Source of the DNA: Eopsaltria australis
Lineage: Eukaryota > Chordata > Aves > Passeriformes > Petroicidae
Assembly (NCBI GenBank): GCA_034509425.1
Contig: JAVTVJ010000803.1
Span: forward strand, 1-64,000
DNA: 64,000 nt
Direction: 5' to 3'
Under the pieces are notes generated by a model. It had not been told where the DNA came from, did no database searches, and was given only the letters and a program-made list of their open reading frames with translations. Made by a program: the position numbers and the translations under genes. The stretch's first letter is position 1; every line of letters starts with the position of its first letter. Of this stretch, positions 22,376 through 32,935 are shown piece by piece.

Positions 22376-24290
22376 CCCTGGTTTTGGTGGATTTGGGAAG
22401 CTGGGAGCACAAAATTGGATGGGATCCATCCCTGAGTGACCTTGGAGCGAGATCTCCTTCCTTCGATTGTCCCACTGGAGTTGTCTTTCCCTAAAACTCT
22501 TCCAATGTTTGATGCGAGAAGTGAAGAAGAGACTTTTCTCTCTATTTATCTCCTCTGTGTTTATCTCCTGAATCAGAAGCAGCACAGTAGTTTTTGTCCC
22601 TGTTTTAGGTGGATTTGGGAAGCGCAAAATTTGGTGGGATCCATCCCAAAGTGACCTTGGAGCACGAGGTCTCCTTCCTTTGATTGTCCCACTGGAATCT
22701 CCTTTCCCTGAAACTCATCCAACATTAAATTCCTCAAGTAAAGGAGAGATTTTCCTCTGTATTTATCTCCTCTGTATTTATCTCCTGAATCAGAAGCAGT
22801 GCTGAGGTTTCTGTCCCTGTTTTTGGTGGATTTGGAAGCACAAAATTTGGTGGGATCCATCCCAAAGTGACCTTGGAGTGAGGTCTCCTTCCTTCGGTTG
22901 TCCCACTGGAATCTCCCTTCCCTGAAACTCATCCAACATTTGATCTCTCAAGTGGAGGAGAGACTTTGCCCTGTATTTATCTCCTCTGTGTTTATCTCCT
23001 GAATCAGAAGCAGCAGAGTGGTTTCTGTCCCTGTTTTTGGTGGATTTGGGAAGCTGGAAGCACAAAATTTGATGGGATCCATCCCTGAGCACCCTTGGGA
23101 CGAGGTCTCCTTCCTTTGATTGTCCCACTGAAATCTCCTTTCCCTGAAACTCATCCAACATTTGATCTCCCAGGTGAAGGAGAGATTTTCCTCTGTATTT
23201 ATCTCCTCTGTATTTATCTCCTGATTCAGAAGCAGCAGCGTGGCTTCTGTCCCTGTTTTTGGTGGATTTGGAAGCACAAAATTTGGTGGGATCCATCCTT
23301 GTGCACCCTTGGAGCGAGGTCTCCTTCCTTCGATTGTCCCCCTGAAGCTGATCTTTCCTAAAACTCTTCCAAAGTTTGATTCCTCAAGTGGAGGGGAGAA
23401 TTCCCTCTGTATTTATCTCCTGAATCAGAAGCAGTGGTGTGGCTGCTGTCCCTGTTTTTGGTGGATTTGGGAAGCTGGAAGTTGGTGGGATCCATTCCCT
23501 GAGCGCCTTTGGAGCGCGAGGTCTCCTTCCTTCGATTGTCCCACTGGAATCTCCCTTCCCTGAAACTCGTCCAACATTTGATTCCTCAAGTGGAGGGGAG
23601 AATTCCCTCTGTATTTATCTCCTGAATCAGAAACAGTGATGTGGCTGCTATCCCTGTTTTAGGTGGATTTGGGAAGCTGGAAGCACAAAAGTTGGTGGGA
23701 TCCATCTTTGAGTGCCTGGATCCATCCCTGAGTGTGAGGTCTCCATCCTTCAAGTGTCCCACTGGAATCTCCCTTCCCTAAAACTCATCCAACATTCGAT
23801 TCCTGAAGTAAAGGAGAGACTTTCCTCTCTGTGTTTATTTCCTCTGTATTTATCTCCTGAATCAGAAGCAGCAGCGTGATTTCTGTCCCTGTTTTTGGTG
23901 GATTTGGGAAGCTGGAAGCACAAAAGTTGGTGGGATCCATCCTTGAGTGCCCTGATCCATCCCTGAGTGTGAGCTCCCCACCCTTCAATTGTCCCGCTGG
24001 AATCTCCCTTCCCTAAAATTCATCCAACATTTGATCTCCCAAGTGAAGGAGGGACTTTCCTCTCTATTTATCTCCTCTGTATTCATCTCCTGAATCAGAA
24101 GCAGCAGAGTGGCTTTGGATTTGGTGGATTTGGGAAGCTGGAAGTTGGTGGGATCCATTCCCTGAGCACCCTTGGATCAAGGTCTCCTTTCTTTCTCCTT
24201 CCTTTCCTCCCGCTGGAATCTCCCTTCCCTAAAGCTCATCCAACATCTGATTCCTCAGGTGAAGGAGAGTCTTTCCTCTGTATTTATTTC
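22376..24290. repeat. ~215-bp minisatellite, about 8-9 copies
   Basis: tttttggtggatttgggaag recurs at about 22384, 22608, 22823, 23039, 23260, 23459, 23662, 23897 and 24122. Units contain gtgggatccatcc, ggtctccttccttcgattgt, cactggaatctcccttccct and ctgtatttatctcctgaatc. Length varies from about 199 to 235 bp through internal duplication or loss of the tttatctcctctgta module. Copies are clearly diverged. Confidence 0.94.
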
Positions 24291-24780
24291 ATTATTTTGG
24301 TGCTGAGGATCCAAAATCCCGGGAAAATCAGGATTGGATTTGACGGCTCCATTGTTCGCAGCCCCCGTGCTTTGGGAATCCAAGAAACGTCCCAAAATTC
24401 CTCCTTTTTTTTCCCGCTGGAATGGCAGAACAGCTGCTGGGTGTCTCCGGGGTGGGCTGTCCCAGCGTTCCTGAGGATTTTCGGGATCCAGAGCTGTCTG
24501 GAGGCTGGAATGTCTGTTTTGCTGCAAATCTGGACCTTTCAAAAACCGTTTTCATTGCACTTGAACTCGGGCCAAATATTTTCAGCCTGACACGACAGTT
24601 TTTAAAACAAGAGTTTCAAAAGCATTGTTTTCCTTCCAAAAAAAGAAAAATAAAAAAAGAGAGAGAGAACTTCCCAGTGGAAATTATTTATTTCATTTTT
24701 TTTTATCCATAGCAAATGTCATGGACTTGCTTTTTTTTTTTTTTGTGGAAAAACTATTACCATATGTGAGGGGAAAAAAT
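24291..24780. other. Unique spacer between two arrays
   Basis: No gene seen. Includes purine-rich aaaaagagagagagaac near 24652-24670 and a poly-T run at about 24731-24744. Confidence 0.45.
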
Positions 24781-25822
24781 GGAAGAGTGAAAAATGTGGC
24801 ATCGTTTTGGTGTTTGTGGCAGAGTTTTTTTGCGTATAAACCATGTTAAAAAGCCACGGGTGCGGTTTGGTGGCACTTGGAGGACACAAACGGGGACATT
24901 TCGGGCTCTTCTGAATCAGAATGAATTCCCATTTTCAAGGAATGACCCCAAAAAATTCCTGCTGGGGCTGAGAGCAAAAATTGCTCCCAGATGGAGACTC
25001 CCAGAAGAGTGAAAAATGTGGCATCATTTTGGTGTTTGTGGCAGAGTTTTTTTGGCATATAAACCATGTTAAAAAGCCATGGGTGTGGTTTGGTGGCACT
25101 TGGAGGACACAAAAGGGGACATTTTTGGGCTCTCCTGAATCGGAATGAATTCCGATTTTCAAGGAATGACCCCCAAAAAAATTTCTGCTGGGCCTGAGAG
25201 CAAAGATTGCTCCCAGAAGAGTGAAAAATGTGGCATCGTTTTGGTGTTTGTGGCAGAGTTTTTTTGGCATATAAACCACAGAAAAAAGCCACGGGTGCGG
25301 TTTGGTGGCACTTGGAGGACACAAAAGGGGACATTTTTGGGCTCTCCAGAGTCAGAATGAATTCTGATTTTCAAGGAATGACCCCCCAAAAAAAAATTCC
25401 TGCTGAGGTTGACACAAAGATTGTTCGCAGATGGAGACTCCCAGAAGAGTGAAAAATGTGGCATCATTTTGGTGTTTGTGGCAGAGTTTTTTTGCGTATA
25501 AACCATGTTAAAAAGCCACGGGTGCGGTTTGGTGGCACTTGGAGGACACAAACGGGGACATCTCGGGCTCTTCTGAATCAGAATGAATTCCGATTTTCAA
25601 GGAATGACCCCCAAAAAATTCCTGCTGGGGCTGAGAGCAAAAATTGCTCCCAGATGGAGACTCCCAGAAGAGTGAAAAATGTGGCATCATTTTGGTGTTT
25701 GTGGCAGAGTTTTTTTGTGTATAAACCATGTTAAAAAGCCATGGGTGAGGTTTGGTGGCACTTGGAGGACACAAACAGGGACATTTCGGGCTCTCCTGAA
25801 TTGGAATGAATTCCCATTTTAG
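24781..25822. repeat. ~222-bp minisatellite, about 4.7 copies
   Basis: ggaagagtgaaaaatgtggc (or agaagagtg) starts units at about 24781, 25004, 25216, 25446 and 25668 (spacing 223, 212, 230, 222). Landmarks are gtgtttgtggcagagttttt, cggtttggtggcacttggag and gaatgacccc followed by an A-run. The unit at 25216 lacks the gatggagactccc module before its start. The array sits 490 bp from a different array of similar period. Confidence 0.95.
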
Positions 25823-26055
25823 GGCTGAATTCCTCTTGCTGTTGCTGTGGTTGTGACAGCAGAGTTTGGCACTGGAAACCTCATTTTGGGGGAAAATCCG
25901 CCCTTTTTGGTGTTTAACCTCCCCAGTTGTGACAGGGATGATCCAAACCAAAAGTTCCCGATCTGACCTCACCCCAAAAATGGGAATAATCCCTGAACAA
26001 CAGCAAAGCCTTCATTAGAGACAGAGAGAACTGTAAATTTATCAGCCCTCTGTGC
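25823..26055. other. Unique spacer
   Basis: No feature recognised. Confidence 0.45.
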
Positions 26056-26450
26056 AGTGAAATTCCAGAATATTTTGGGGTTTCTCTGACTGAGAGTTTA
26101 AATCCCATCTTTTTCCCAGACTAGAAATTCCTCTAATTCCTGAATATTTTGGGGTTTTCTCCAACTGAAAGCTTTAAACTCCATTTTTTTTTTCCCCCAG
26201 ACTGGATATTCCTCCCAATTCCTGAATATTTTGGGGTTTTCTCTAACTGAGAGTTTAAATCCCATCTTTTTCCCAGACTAGAAATTCCTCCCAATTCCTG
26301 AATATTTTGGGGTTTTCTCCAACTGAAAACTTTAAACTCCATTTTTTTTTCCAGACTAGAAATTCCTCCCAATTCCAGAATATATTGGGGTTTTCTCCAA
26401 CTGAGAGCTTTAAACTCCACCTTTTTTCCAGACTGGGAATTCCCAATTCT
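26056..26450. repeat. ~77-bp minisatellite, five copies
   Basis: attcctgaatattttggggt (or aattccagaatatattgggg) recurs at about 26061, 26135, 26218, 26293 and 26371. Units alternate between gagagtttaaatcccatc and gaaagctttaaactccat forms, implying a ~155-bp dimeric higher-order unit. Confidence 0.9.
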
Positions 26451-27340
26451 GCAGCACTGATCCAAAGGCTTGGGAAGCCCCCAGCCATCCTTGCCCCACC
26501 TTCCTCTCGGAATATTTATTCCAGGGAATATTCTACCAACATACTGATCTCCCCAAATCCTACTAAGAGGTGCAGCAGGTCCAGAAATCCAGAATCCACA
26601 TCTCAGAAATCCATTTTCACCTTCCCCTTGCTTGATTCTTTTTTTTTTTAATTCCAGTTTCTGCATCAGATTAAATCCCAAAATAAACGCTGTGTAAATA
26701 CATCTTTGTATCCACAATTTTTTTTTTCTGTATTTGAGCTGAAACAAAGTGAAAGCCTGAGTTCAATGTTGTTCCCAAGATAATTCCAGCTGGGACAAGA
26801 GGCTGCTGGTGGCTTTTTTTCCCCCCTGAAGGTGGATTTAGCTGCTGTGAGGGTGAAATCCTCTTTTCTCCACAGCCTAAGGAGAGGTTGCGCCGGTGGA
26901 ATTCGGAGCACAGAGCTCTGCTCCAGGCAGGAGATGCCCTAAATCCCCGGGAATTCAGTCCTGTGACATAAATCCACCCCGGTGCATCGTTGGCCCAAAA
27001 AAACTCCTGGAGAAATTCCTTTAATCTCAAAATGTCTCCGTTTTTCGGGGGGTGAGCACGGAGCTGATGGAATTTGCTCTGGGTTTGTGGCTGATGCCAA
27101 AGGTGATAAAAACCCCCCTGTGCTCTGCCATCCCTGCCCAGAGAGCCCCACCCGAGGGCAGGAGGGTCCTGGGCCCTCATCATTCCAGGGATCTGCTGGA
27201 ATGGGAATGACGCCAGAAATCTGGGATGTCCCAAGGGGGAATTTCAGCTCCTTTCCCTTTGGAATGCAGATGGAAGAGCCAAGGCTGAGCCTCCCATTGT
27301 GGGAAGTTTCTGGAGGCATCGACACCTCTTAAACAACCCG
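26451..27340. other. Unique non-coding sequence
   Basis: No gene recognised. Contains a T-run near 26640-26650 and 26717-26727. The overlapping minus-strand frames of 128-204 residues have no family resemblance. Confidence 0.4.
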
Positions 27341-28230
27341 GGCTGGGATCCTCTCCTCTCCCAGTGCTGGGATCCTCCCCTCTCCCAGTGCTGGGATCCT
27401 CTCCTCTCCCAGTGCTGGGATCCTCCCCTCTCCCAGTGCTGGGATCCTCTCCTCTCCCAGTGCTGGGATCCTCCCCTCTCCCAGTGCTGGGATCCTCTCC
27501 TCTCCCAGTGCTGGGATCCTCCCCTCTCCCAGTGCTGGGATCCTCCCCTCTCCCAGTGCCGGGATCCTCCCCTCTCCCAGGTCTGGGATCCTCTCCTCTC
27601 CCAGTGCTGGGATCCTCTCCTCTCCCAGTGCCGGGATCCTCCCCTCTCCCAGTGCCGGGATCCTCCCCTCTCCCAGGTCTGGGATCCTCTCCTCCCTCTC
27701 CGCAGTGCTGGGATGCTCTCCTCTCCCAATGCGGGATCCTCTCCTCCCCAGGGCTGGGATCCTCTCTCTCAGTGCTGGGATCCTCTGCCTCTCCGCAGTG
27801 CTGGATCTTCCTCTCCAGTGCTGGGATCCTCTTCTCTGCAGTGATGGGATTCTCCTCTCCAGTGCTGGGATTCCTCTCCAATGCTGGGATCTCGCCCTCT
27901 CCGCAGTTCTGGGATCCTCTCCTCTCCCAGGGCTGGGATCCTCTCCTCTCCTCTCCCAGTGCTGGGATCCTCTCCTCTCCCAGCTCTGGGATCCTCTCCT
28001 CTCCCAGTGCTGGGATCCTCTCCCAGTGCTGGGATCCTCCCCTCTCCCAGTGCTGGGATCCTCTCCTCTCCCAGCTCTGGGATCCTCTCCTCTCCCAGTG
28101 CTGGGATCCTCTCCCAGTGCTGGGATCCTCCCCTCTCCCAGTGCTGGGATCCTCTCCTCTCCCAGCTCTGGGATCCTCCCCTCTCCCAGTGCTGGGATCC
28201 TCCCCTCTCCCAGCTCTGGGATCCTCCCTC
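27341..28230. repeat. 24-bp minisatellite with a BamHI site per unit
   Basis: ctgggatcctcccctctccc + agtg repeats about 35 times, alternating ctctcc and cccctc forms. 27341-27690 is regular; 27700-27900 is degraded; 27900-28230 is regular again, with a ctcccagctctggg variant every few units. GGATCC occurs in nearly every unit. Frames of 181-319 residues on both strands are repeat artefacts. Confidence 0.95.
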
Positions 28231-28516
28231 TTTTTTTATTTCCTGCATTAAAAATTGATTTCTTCATGTTTTTAATGACTTCTTTCATCAGAACTCGAGC
28301 ATCTGCTTGGCCCCTTCCTCAGCACTTCACTGGAGTGGCTTTTCCAGCTGAAATTCCCACTAACCCGAGCTTGAAGGCATTAAATTGGGACAGGATGATT
28401 CCCTGGATCCTTGCAGTCAGGGAGAACAACCCTCATCCACCAAACCCATCGAATTATCCCCATGGAATGGGGAAGTTCATTTCAGGTCTTGTTTCAGCTG
28501 ATGCCACTTCCTAAAG
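28231..28516. other. Unique spacer
   Basis: No feature recognised. Confidence 0.45.
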
Positions 28517-28682
28517 ATTGGATATTAAGGAAAAAATTCTTCATGGAAAGGCCTGTCCAGTGGTGGAGTCCCCATTCCTGCAGGGATTTAAAATCCGTGT
28601 GGATGTGGCACTTGGGGACATGGTTGGACTCAATTATTTGGAGTTTTTTTCCAAACTTATTGGTTCTATGATTCTATGATTC
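28517..28682 (+). mobile_element. CR1 LINE 3' end, sense
   Basis: gattggatattaaggaaaaa, aattcttcatggaaaggc, gtggtggagtccccattcc, gtggatgtggcacttgggg, gttggactcaattattt, ending ctatgattctatgattctat, an intact octamer tail of three units. The block order matches the CR1 type carrying 'ggatgtggcacttgg'. Confidence 0.92.
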
Positions 28683-28775
28683 TATTCCTGGATCAAAACC
28701 AGCCTGGGACCACAATTATCCATTCCAGACAGCACAATCAGGGAAAAAAGGGGTAAAAAGGATATAATTCCTTTC
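28590..28775. repeat. Left arm of a ~180-bp inverted repeat
   Basis: From inside the CR1 (ggatgtggcacttgggg) through tcctggatcaaaaccagcct, gggaccacaattatcc and cagggaaaaaaggggtaaaa, this segment pairs, as reverse complement, with 31133-31310. The non-CR1 part beyond the CR1 tail (28683-28768) is shared too, so this is more than two independent CR1 insertions. Confidence 0.85.
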
Positions 28776-28978
28776 CTTTCCTTTCCTTTCCTTTCCTTTC
28801 CTTTCCTTTCCTTTCCTTTCCTTTCCTTTCCTTTCCTTTCCTTTCCTTTCCTTTCCTTCCCTTTCCTTTCCTTCCCTTCCCTTCCCTTCCCTTCCCTTCC
28901 CTTCCCTTCCCTTCCCTTCCCTTCCCTTCCCTTCCCTTCCCTTTCCCTTCCCTTTCCCTTCTCTTCCCGAAACCTTCC
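28769..28978. repeat. TTCCT / TTCCC polypyrimidine microsatellite
   Basis: About 90 bp of the pentamer tttcc followed by about 110 bp of ttccc with some extra T. It is entirely pyrimidine on the plus strand. The minus-strand Lys/Arg/Glu-rich open frames are artefacts. Confidence 0.95.
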
Positions 28979-29987
28979 CTTCCCGAAACCTTCCCTTCCC
29001 TTTTTCCACTTTTCCCTCTCCCTCTCAGCCCCAGGTCTGATAAATCCCAAATCCAGCAAAGAGATGGAAAACAGGGATGAAAAAGGGAAACCTTCCCAGT
29101 GAGGATCTAAGGGAGAAGGACAAATTTTCCTGGAGACGGACTGACGGGAAATGTGGAGTTTGGTGCTTTAAAAAGATTTGTCCTTTTGGGTGGAACAAGC
29201 CTAAAAACTTCCTGCCTTTGGGGTGTTCCCTTAAATCCTCAAGGACATCGGGAATTCACGGCCATCAGGAATTGTACATCGCTAATTTGGGGACATAAAT
29301 CTTGGCAAATGGGCGTCTCATTCCACAGCCAGAGCTTCCATAAAAAAAAATAAAACAAAATAAAAACAAAATAAAAAAAAAGACTCAGGAAAGGCAAGCA
29401 TTAAAAAAATTATCATCAAACCCCCTGAACGCTGCCCCCCGTCCGTCCCCATCCCCAGGCTTCCCTCGGAAGGGGCTCGGGATGATAAAAACATGGATTA
29501 AAACGTGATAAAATCTGCGGCTGACCTATTCCAAATGACAAGGTTAATGCTCTCCCGATCCATCACCGTCCCTTCCCCGGCTGCAGGAGGGATTTGTGCA
29601 TCCATCACCGGCGAGGCCGAGGCTGTTCCCAAACCTCGGCTGCGCCATCTGGGTCCAATCTCGAGCAGGGGACCCCTGGCTCATTCCTGCCCCCCATCCC
29701 TGCATCCCTTCCCTAAATCGTGGATGTGGGCGGGTTTTAAAGCATCGGGAATTCTGGATTTTCCCTCTGGTGTGGGTTGTTTTTTCAGCAAGCTGGGAAG
29801 AGGCTGTGCTTGGACAGGAGTAGGAGAAAACTGGGCTGGTGGGTAAAAATTCCATGTTGAGCCCACAGAGCAGGAATTGAGGGATGCGATCCCATATGGC
29901 TGAAAACCTTGGGAATTAAGCCACGAGACTTCCTCACCCTGGAAAGAAGGATTTGGGTCCCAGCTCTGTTTCCTCCATGCCAGACTT
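28979..29987. other. Unique non-coding sequence
   Basis: No gene recognised. An A-rich stretch of aaaataaaac words lies at 29341-29384. Confidence 0.45.
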
Positions 29988-30215
29988 AAGGAAAAGAGGA
30001 AACGGCCTCATGTTGCACCAGGGGAGGTTTAGGTTGGATCCGAGGGAAAATTTCTTCCCCAAAAGGTGGAACAAACTGCCCAGGACAGGAGTGGAATCCC
30101 CATCCCTGGAGGGATCCAAAGCCCCGTGGATGTGGCACTTGGGGACACGGGGCAGGGGTGGCCTTGGCAGCGCTGGGAATGGTTGGACTCGATGAACTTT
30201 GAGGATTTCCATCCT
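29988..30215 (+). mobile_element. CR1 LINE 3' part, sense, without octamer tail
   Basis: aagaggaaacggcctcatgt, tgcaccaggggaggtttagg, ttggatccgagggaaaattt, ctgcccaggacaggagtgg, gtggatgtggcacttgggg and ggaatggttggactcgatga are in CR1 order. The usual attctatg tail is not clear after 30215. Confidence 0.9.
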
Positions 30216-30360
30216 GGATTTCTCTGATTTCCCAAGGAGAGCTGGAAATCCCCTCCTGCTGGGGCTGTTCAGTGATACTGAAGGGTTTCCCTGGCTCTGA
30301 GGAATTTCCATGGGGGGCTGGAAATTTAGATAATAAAATAGGTGGAATATAATTATAGAT

Positions 30361-30518
30361 AGAATCCCAGAATCCCAGAATCCCAGAATCCCAGAATCCC
30401 AGAATCCCAGAATCCCAGAATGGTTGGGTTGGAAGGCACCTTAAAGCCCATCCCATTCCACCCCCACCAAGGGCAGGGACACTTCCGCTATCCCAGGTTG
30501 CTCCAAGCCCCATCCAGC
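30361..30518 (-). mobile_element. CR1 3' end, antisense, with expanded octamer tail
   Basis: aatcccag repeated seven to eight times (30361-30420) is the antisense octamer tail. It is followed by aatggttgggttggaagg, caccttaaagcccatccc, gggcagggacacttccgc and gctccaagccccatccagcc. Confidence 0.9.
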
Positions 30519-30558
30519 CTTTAAAGATCCCTTCCAAGCATCCTTTCTGTGATCCTAC
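30519..30558 (+). mobile_element. CR1 3' tail fragment, sense
   Basis: ctttaaagatcccttccaag followed by catcctttctgtgatcctac is the final ~40 bp of a sense CR1. It directly follows the truncated body of the antisense copy, so the two fragments abut in opposite orientation. Confidence 0.75.
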
Positions 30559-30884
30559 AACACTCCGGAGAAGTTTGGACAGCGGAACAACCCTGCTGGA
30601 GCAGGGAATGACAGGGAACAAACCCAGATGAGACTCCTAAAATCTGATTTTACAGGACTGAGCTCCCCAGCCCCACATCCTCCCTCAATCCCAGCGGGAA
30701 TAACGGGAGTGCAGCTGCAGGAGGTAACGGGATCGGACACCTCGTTACTGCCGTGCCTGTCTGCCAGCCCAGCCAGCGGGAAAATGGGATGAGACACCTC
30801 CGGCAGCTCTGGGGGTGCAGGATTCCTGATGGATTAGGGGATGGGCGGAGTTCACCCGGCTGAGCTGGGAGGGATGAGGAGCTC
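30559..30884. other. Unique spacer
   Basis: No feature recognised. Confidence 0.45.
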
Positions 30885-31133
30885 AGGAAGGGGAAGGGGA
30901 AGGGGAAGGAGAAGGAGAAGGAGAAGGAGAAGGAGGGGGAGGGAGGGAGGGAAGGAGGGAGGGAGGAGGAGGGAGGAGGGAGGGAAGGAAGGAAGGAAGG
31001 AAGGAAGGAAGGAAGGAAGGAAGGAAGGAAGGAAGGAAGGAAAGGAAGGAAGGAAGGAAGGAAGGAAGGAAGGAAGGAAGGAAGGAAGGAAGGAAGGAAG
31101 GAAGGAAGGAAGGAAGGAAGGAAGGAAGGAAGG
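30885..31133. repeat. Polypurine microsatellite (GGGGAA, GGAGAA, GGAA)
   Basis: Purine-only tract: ggggaa and ggagaa hexamers, then gggagg words, then about 35 copies of the tetramer ggaa with one 5-bp slip near 31042. The tract ends where the right arm of the inverted repeat starts. Confidence 0.96.
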
Positions 31134-31310
31134 AATTTATACCCTTTTTTTCCCTTTTTTTCCCTGATTGTGGTGTTTGGAAGGGATAATTTTGGTCCCA
31201 GACTGGATTTGATCCAGGAATAGAATCATGGAATTATAGAACCAATAAAGTTGGATAAAACCTCCAAATAATTGAGTCCGACCACGTCCCCAGGATTATG
31301 CACGAGGCTG
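31133..31310. repeat. Right arm of a ~180-bp inverted repeat
   Basis: Reverse-complement partner of 28590-28775: ttttttccctgattgtggtg, ggataattttggtcccagac, tggatttgatccaggaatag and ctccaaataattgagtccg all match. Each arm is flanked on its inner side by a purine/pyrimidine microsatellite (TTCCT on the left, GGAA on the right). Confidence 0.85.
31219..31310 (-). mobile_element. CR1 3' end, antisense
   Basis: tagaatcatggaattataga, accaataaagttggataaaa, cctccaaataattgagtccg, accacgtccccagg: antisense CR1 tail, fading after about 31310. Confidence 0.85.
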
Positions 31311-32162
31311 TGGAATTTTGGGTTTTCATGGATGAAAACTCCAAATGGACGTGGATCTGTGGCAGGAGCAGCTTCCTTCCCAAGGTGCCTGGATATGTGC
31401 AAGGGGACACATCCAGGAATTATCCCGCATTTATCCATCGCTCCCACAGCAGAATGCATCCCTTAGCAGGAGCTGTTCATTATTGTTTATCCCTTTTTTA
31501 ATCCTTATTGTGGATTTGGGCCCAAATTAGCGCTGGGATCTCCGGTGTGTCCAACTCCGATGGATTTATTTCCATATAAAACCCAAATACTAACGTGTGA
31601 CAGCGATTTTTGGCTTTCTGGGCGTGCACGGTGCCACAAAAACCCCAAACCCAGGGAGCTGCGAGAAGATGGGATGCGAGGCTTGGCTGAAATCAGCTCC
31701 TTGAACTAAAACCGAGCTTTCATTGCAAGAAGAGGCAGAATTGTGATCCTTATCTGCTTTTCTTATTACAAAGCTCTGTGCTTTAAATGAAAATGAAGAG
31801 GGGATGTTTGCCGTGCCCCGGCCTCGTTTCCCCCGTGCTGGCGCTGATTAAGGCGATGTGTGCTCAGTTAAACCCAGGCACCTCGAGCCAGAGGTTCTGG
31901 CAGGAATTTAGGCCGGGACTAAAAGCCATTATGCTGGTTTGTTTTTTTTTTTTAATATCTGCTCGTCCGTGCCGCTGGTAAAGGCGAGATCGCCCGAGGA
32001 AATTCCCGGTAATTACTGCTGGAATCAAACAGGGGCGGGATCCACGTGGATACAACAAAGGCGGCGTTTCCCAGGAATTTGTGGGGCCTTTAAAGCCGTG
32101 GTGGAACAGAACGAAAAAGAGAATTTCCATGGATTTTTTTTTTACGCTGGGGGTGGGGAGGT
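31311..32162. other. Unique non-coding sequence
   Basis: No gene recognised. Poly-T runs occur near 31942-31952 and 32137-32146. Confidence 0.45.
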
Positions 32163-32845
32163 TTTGTGGCTGCTCCATCCCTGGAAGTGTCCAAGGCCAG
32201 GTAACACAGCAGGGTTGGGATCCTTGGCTCCCACCCAAAAAACCGGGAAAAAATCCACAACATTTTAACTTTCTGCTCCAAAAATGCTCAATCCATTCCT
32301 TATCTCTGCTTTTCATCCGGCAGCCACGGGGAGAGCGTTTCCCAAAGCAAGCAGAGAAGTTTCAGACAGAGTTCTGGGTTAAACAGAGCTGTTGTCGAGG
32401 GCTGGCTGTTTCCAGCAGGAGAAATTTGGGATAAAGAGGAATCTGGGGCTGGGAATTCTTGGCCAGAGCCAAAGGTGCAGAAATCCCAGCCTGGGGAAGG
32501 TGAACATCCCAATCCTTGACACTTCTGTACATCTTGCTAGACAAAAGTGGGAAATTCCCTAAATCCACACAAAATTCCCTAAATCACCGCAGATGAAATT
32601 CCCAGAAGGAAAAGGAGACAATATTTGAATGGGGAGCTGGAAGAAAAATGGGGATGAACTTTTAGGCTGGGCCTGCTGAGACAGGACAAGGGGAATGAAG
32701 GCTTAAAATGTTTTTGAAATGAAGGATTTGGGTTGATTGAGATGGGATTTAAGGAAGGAGATTTTGCAGTGAGGGTGGGGAAGCCCTGGAATGGAATTCC
32801 CAGAGGAATTGTGGCTGCTCCATCCCTGGAAGTGTCCAAGGCCAG
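32163..32845 (-). repeat. 645-bp unit, inverted copy with partial second unit
   Basis: 32201-32845 is the reverse complement of the 645-bp unit at 17626-18270 and has exactly the same length. The extra 32163-32200 (ggctgctccatccctggaag...ggccag) is the start of the neighbouring unit, so the same unit-to-unit junction (ggccag|gtaacacagc) is present here as at 18270/18271. By eye only about ten differences occur in the ~440-bp non-CR1 part. Confidence 0.93.
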
Positions 32846-32935
32846 AACTTGGAGAAACCTGGGATAGTGAAAGGTATCCCACCCCACCTGGCTGGGATTT
32901 CAGGTCCCTCCAACCCAAAGAATTCCAGTTTCCCA
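32640..32935 (+). mobile_element. CR1 LINE 3' part, sense
   Basis: aatggggatgaacttttagg, gcctgctgagacaggacaag, gcagtgagggtggggaagcc, aagtgtccaaggccagaact, then a 3' end (ggtccctccaacccaaag) that is clearly different from the CR1 3' end at 17526-17625, although the unit next to it is nearly identical. Confidence 0.9.

Noticed and set aside
27329..28288. 319-residue minus-strand frame
   Set aside because: 24-bp array artefact; plus strand is also open for 295 residues.
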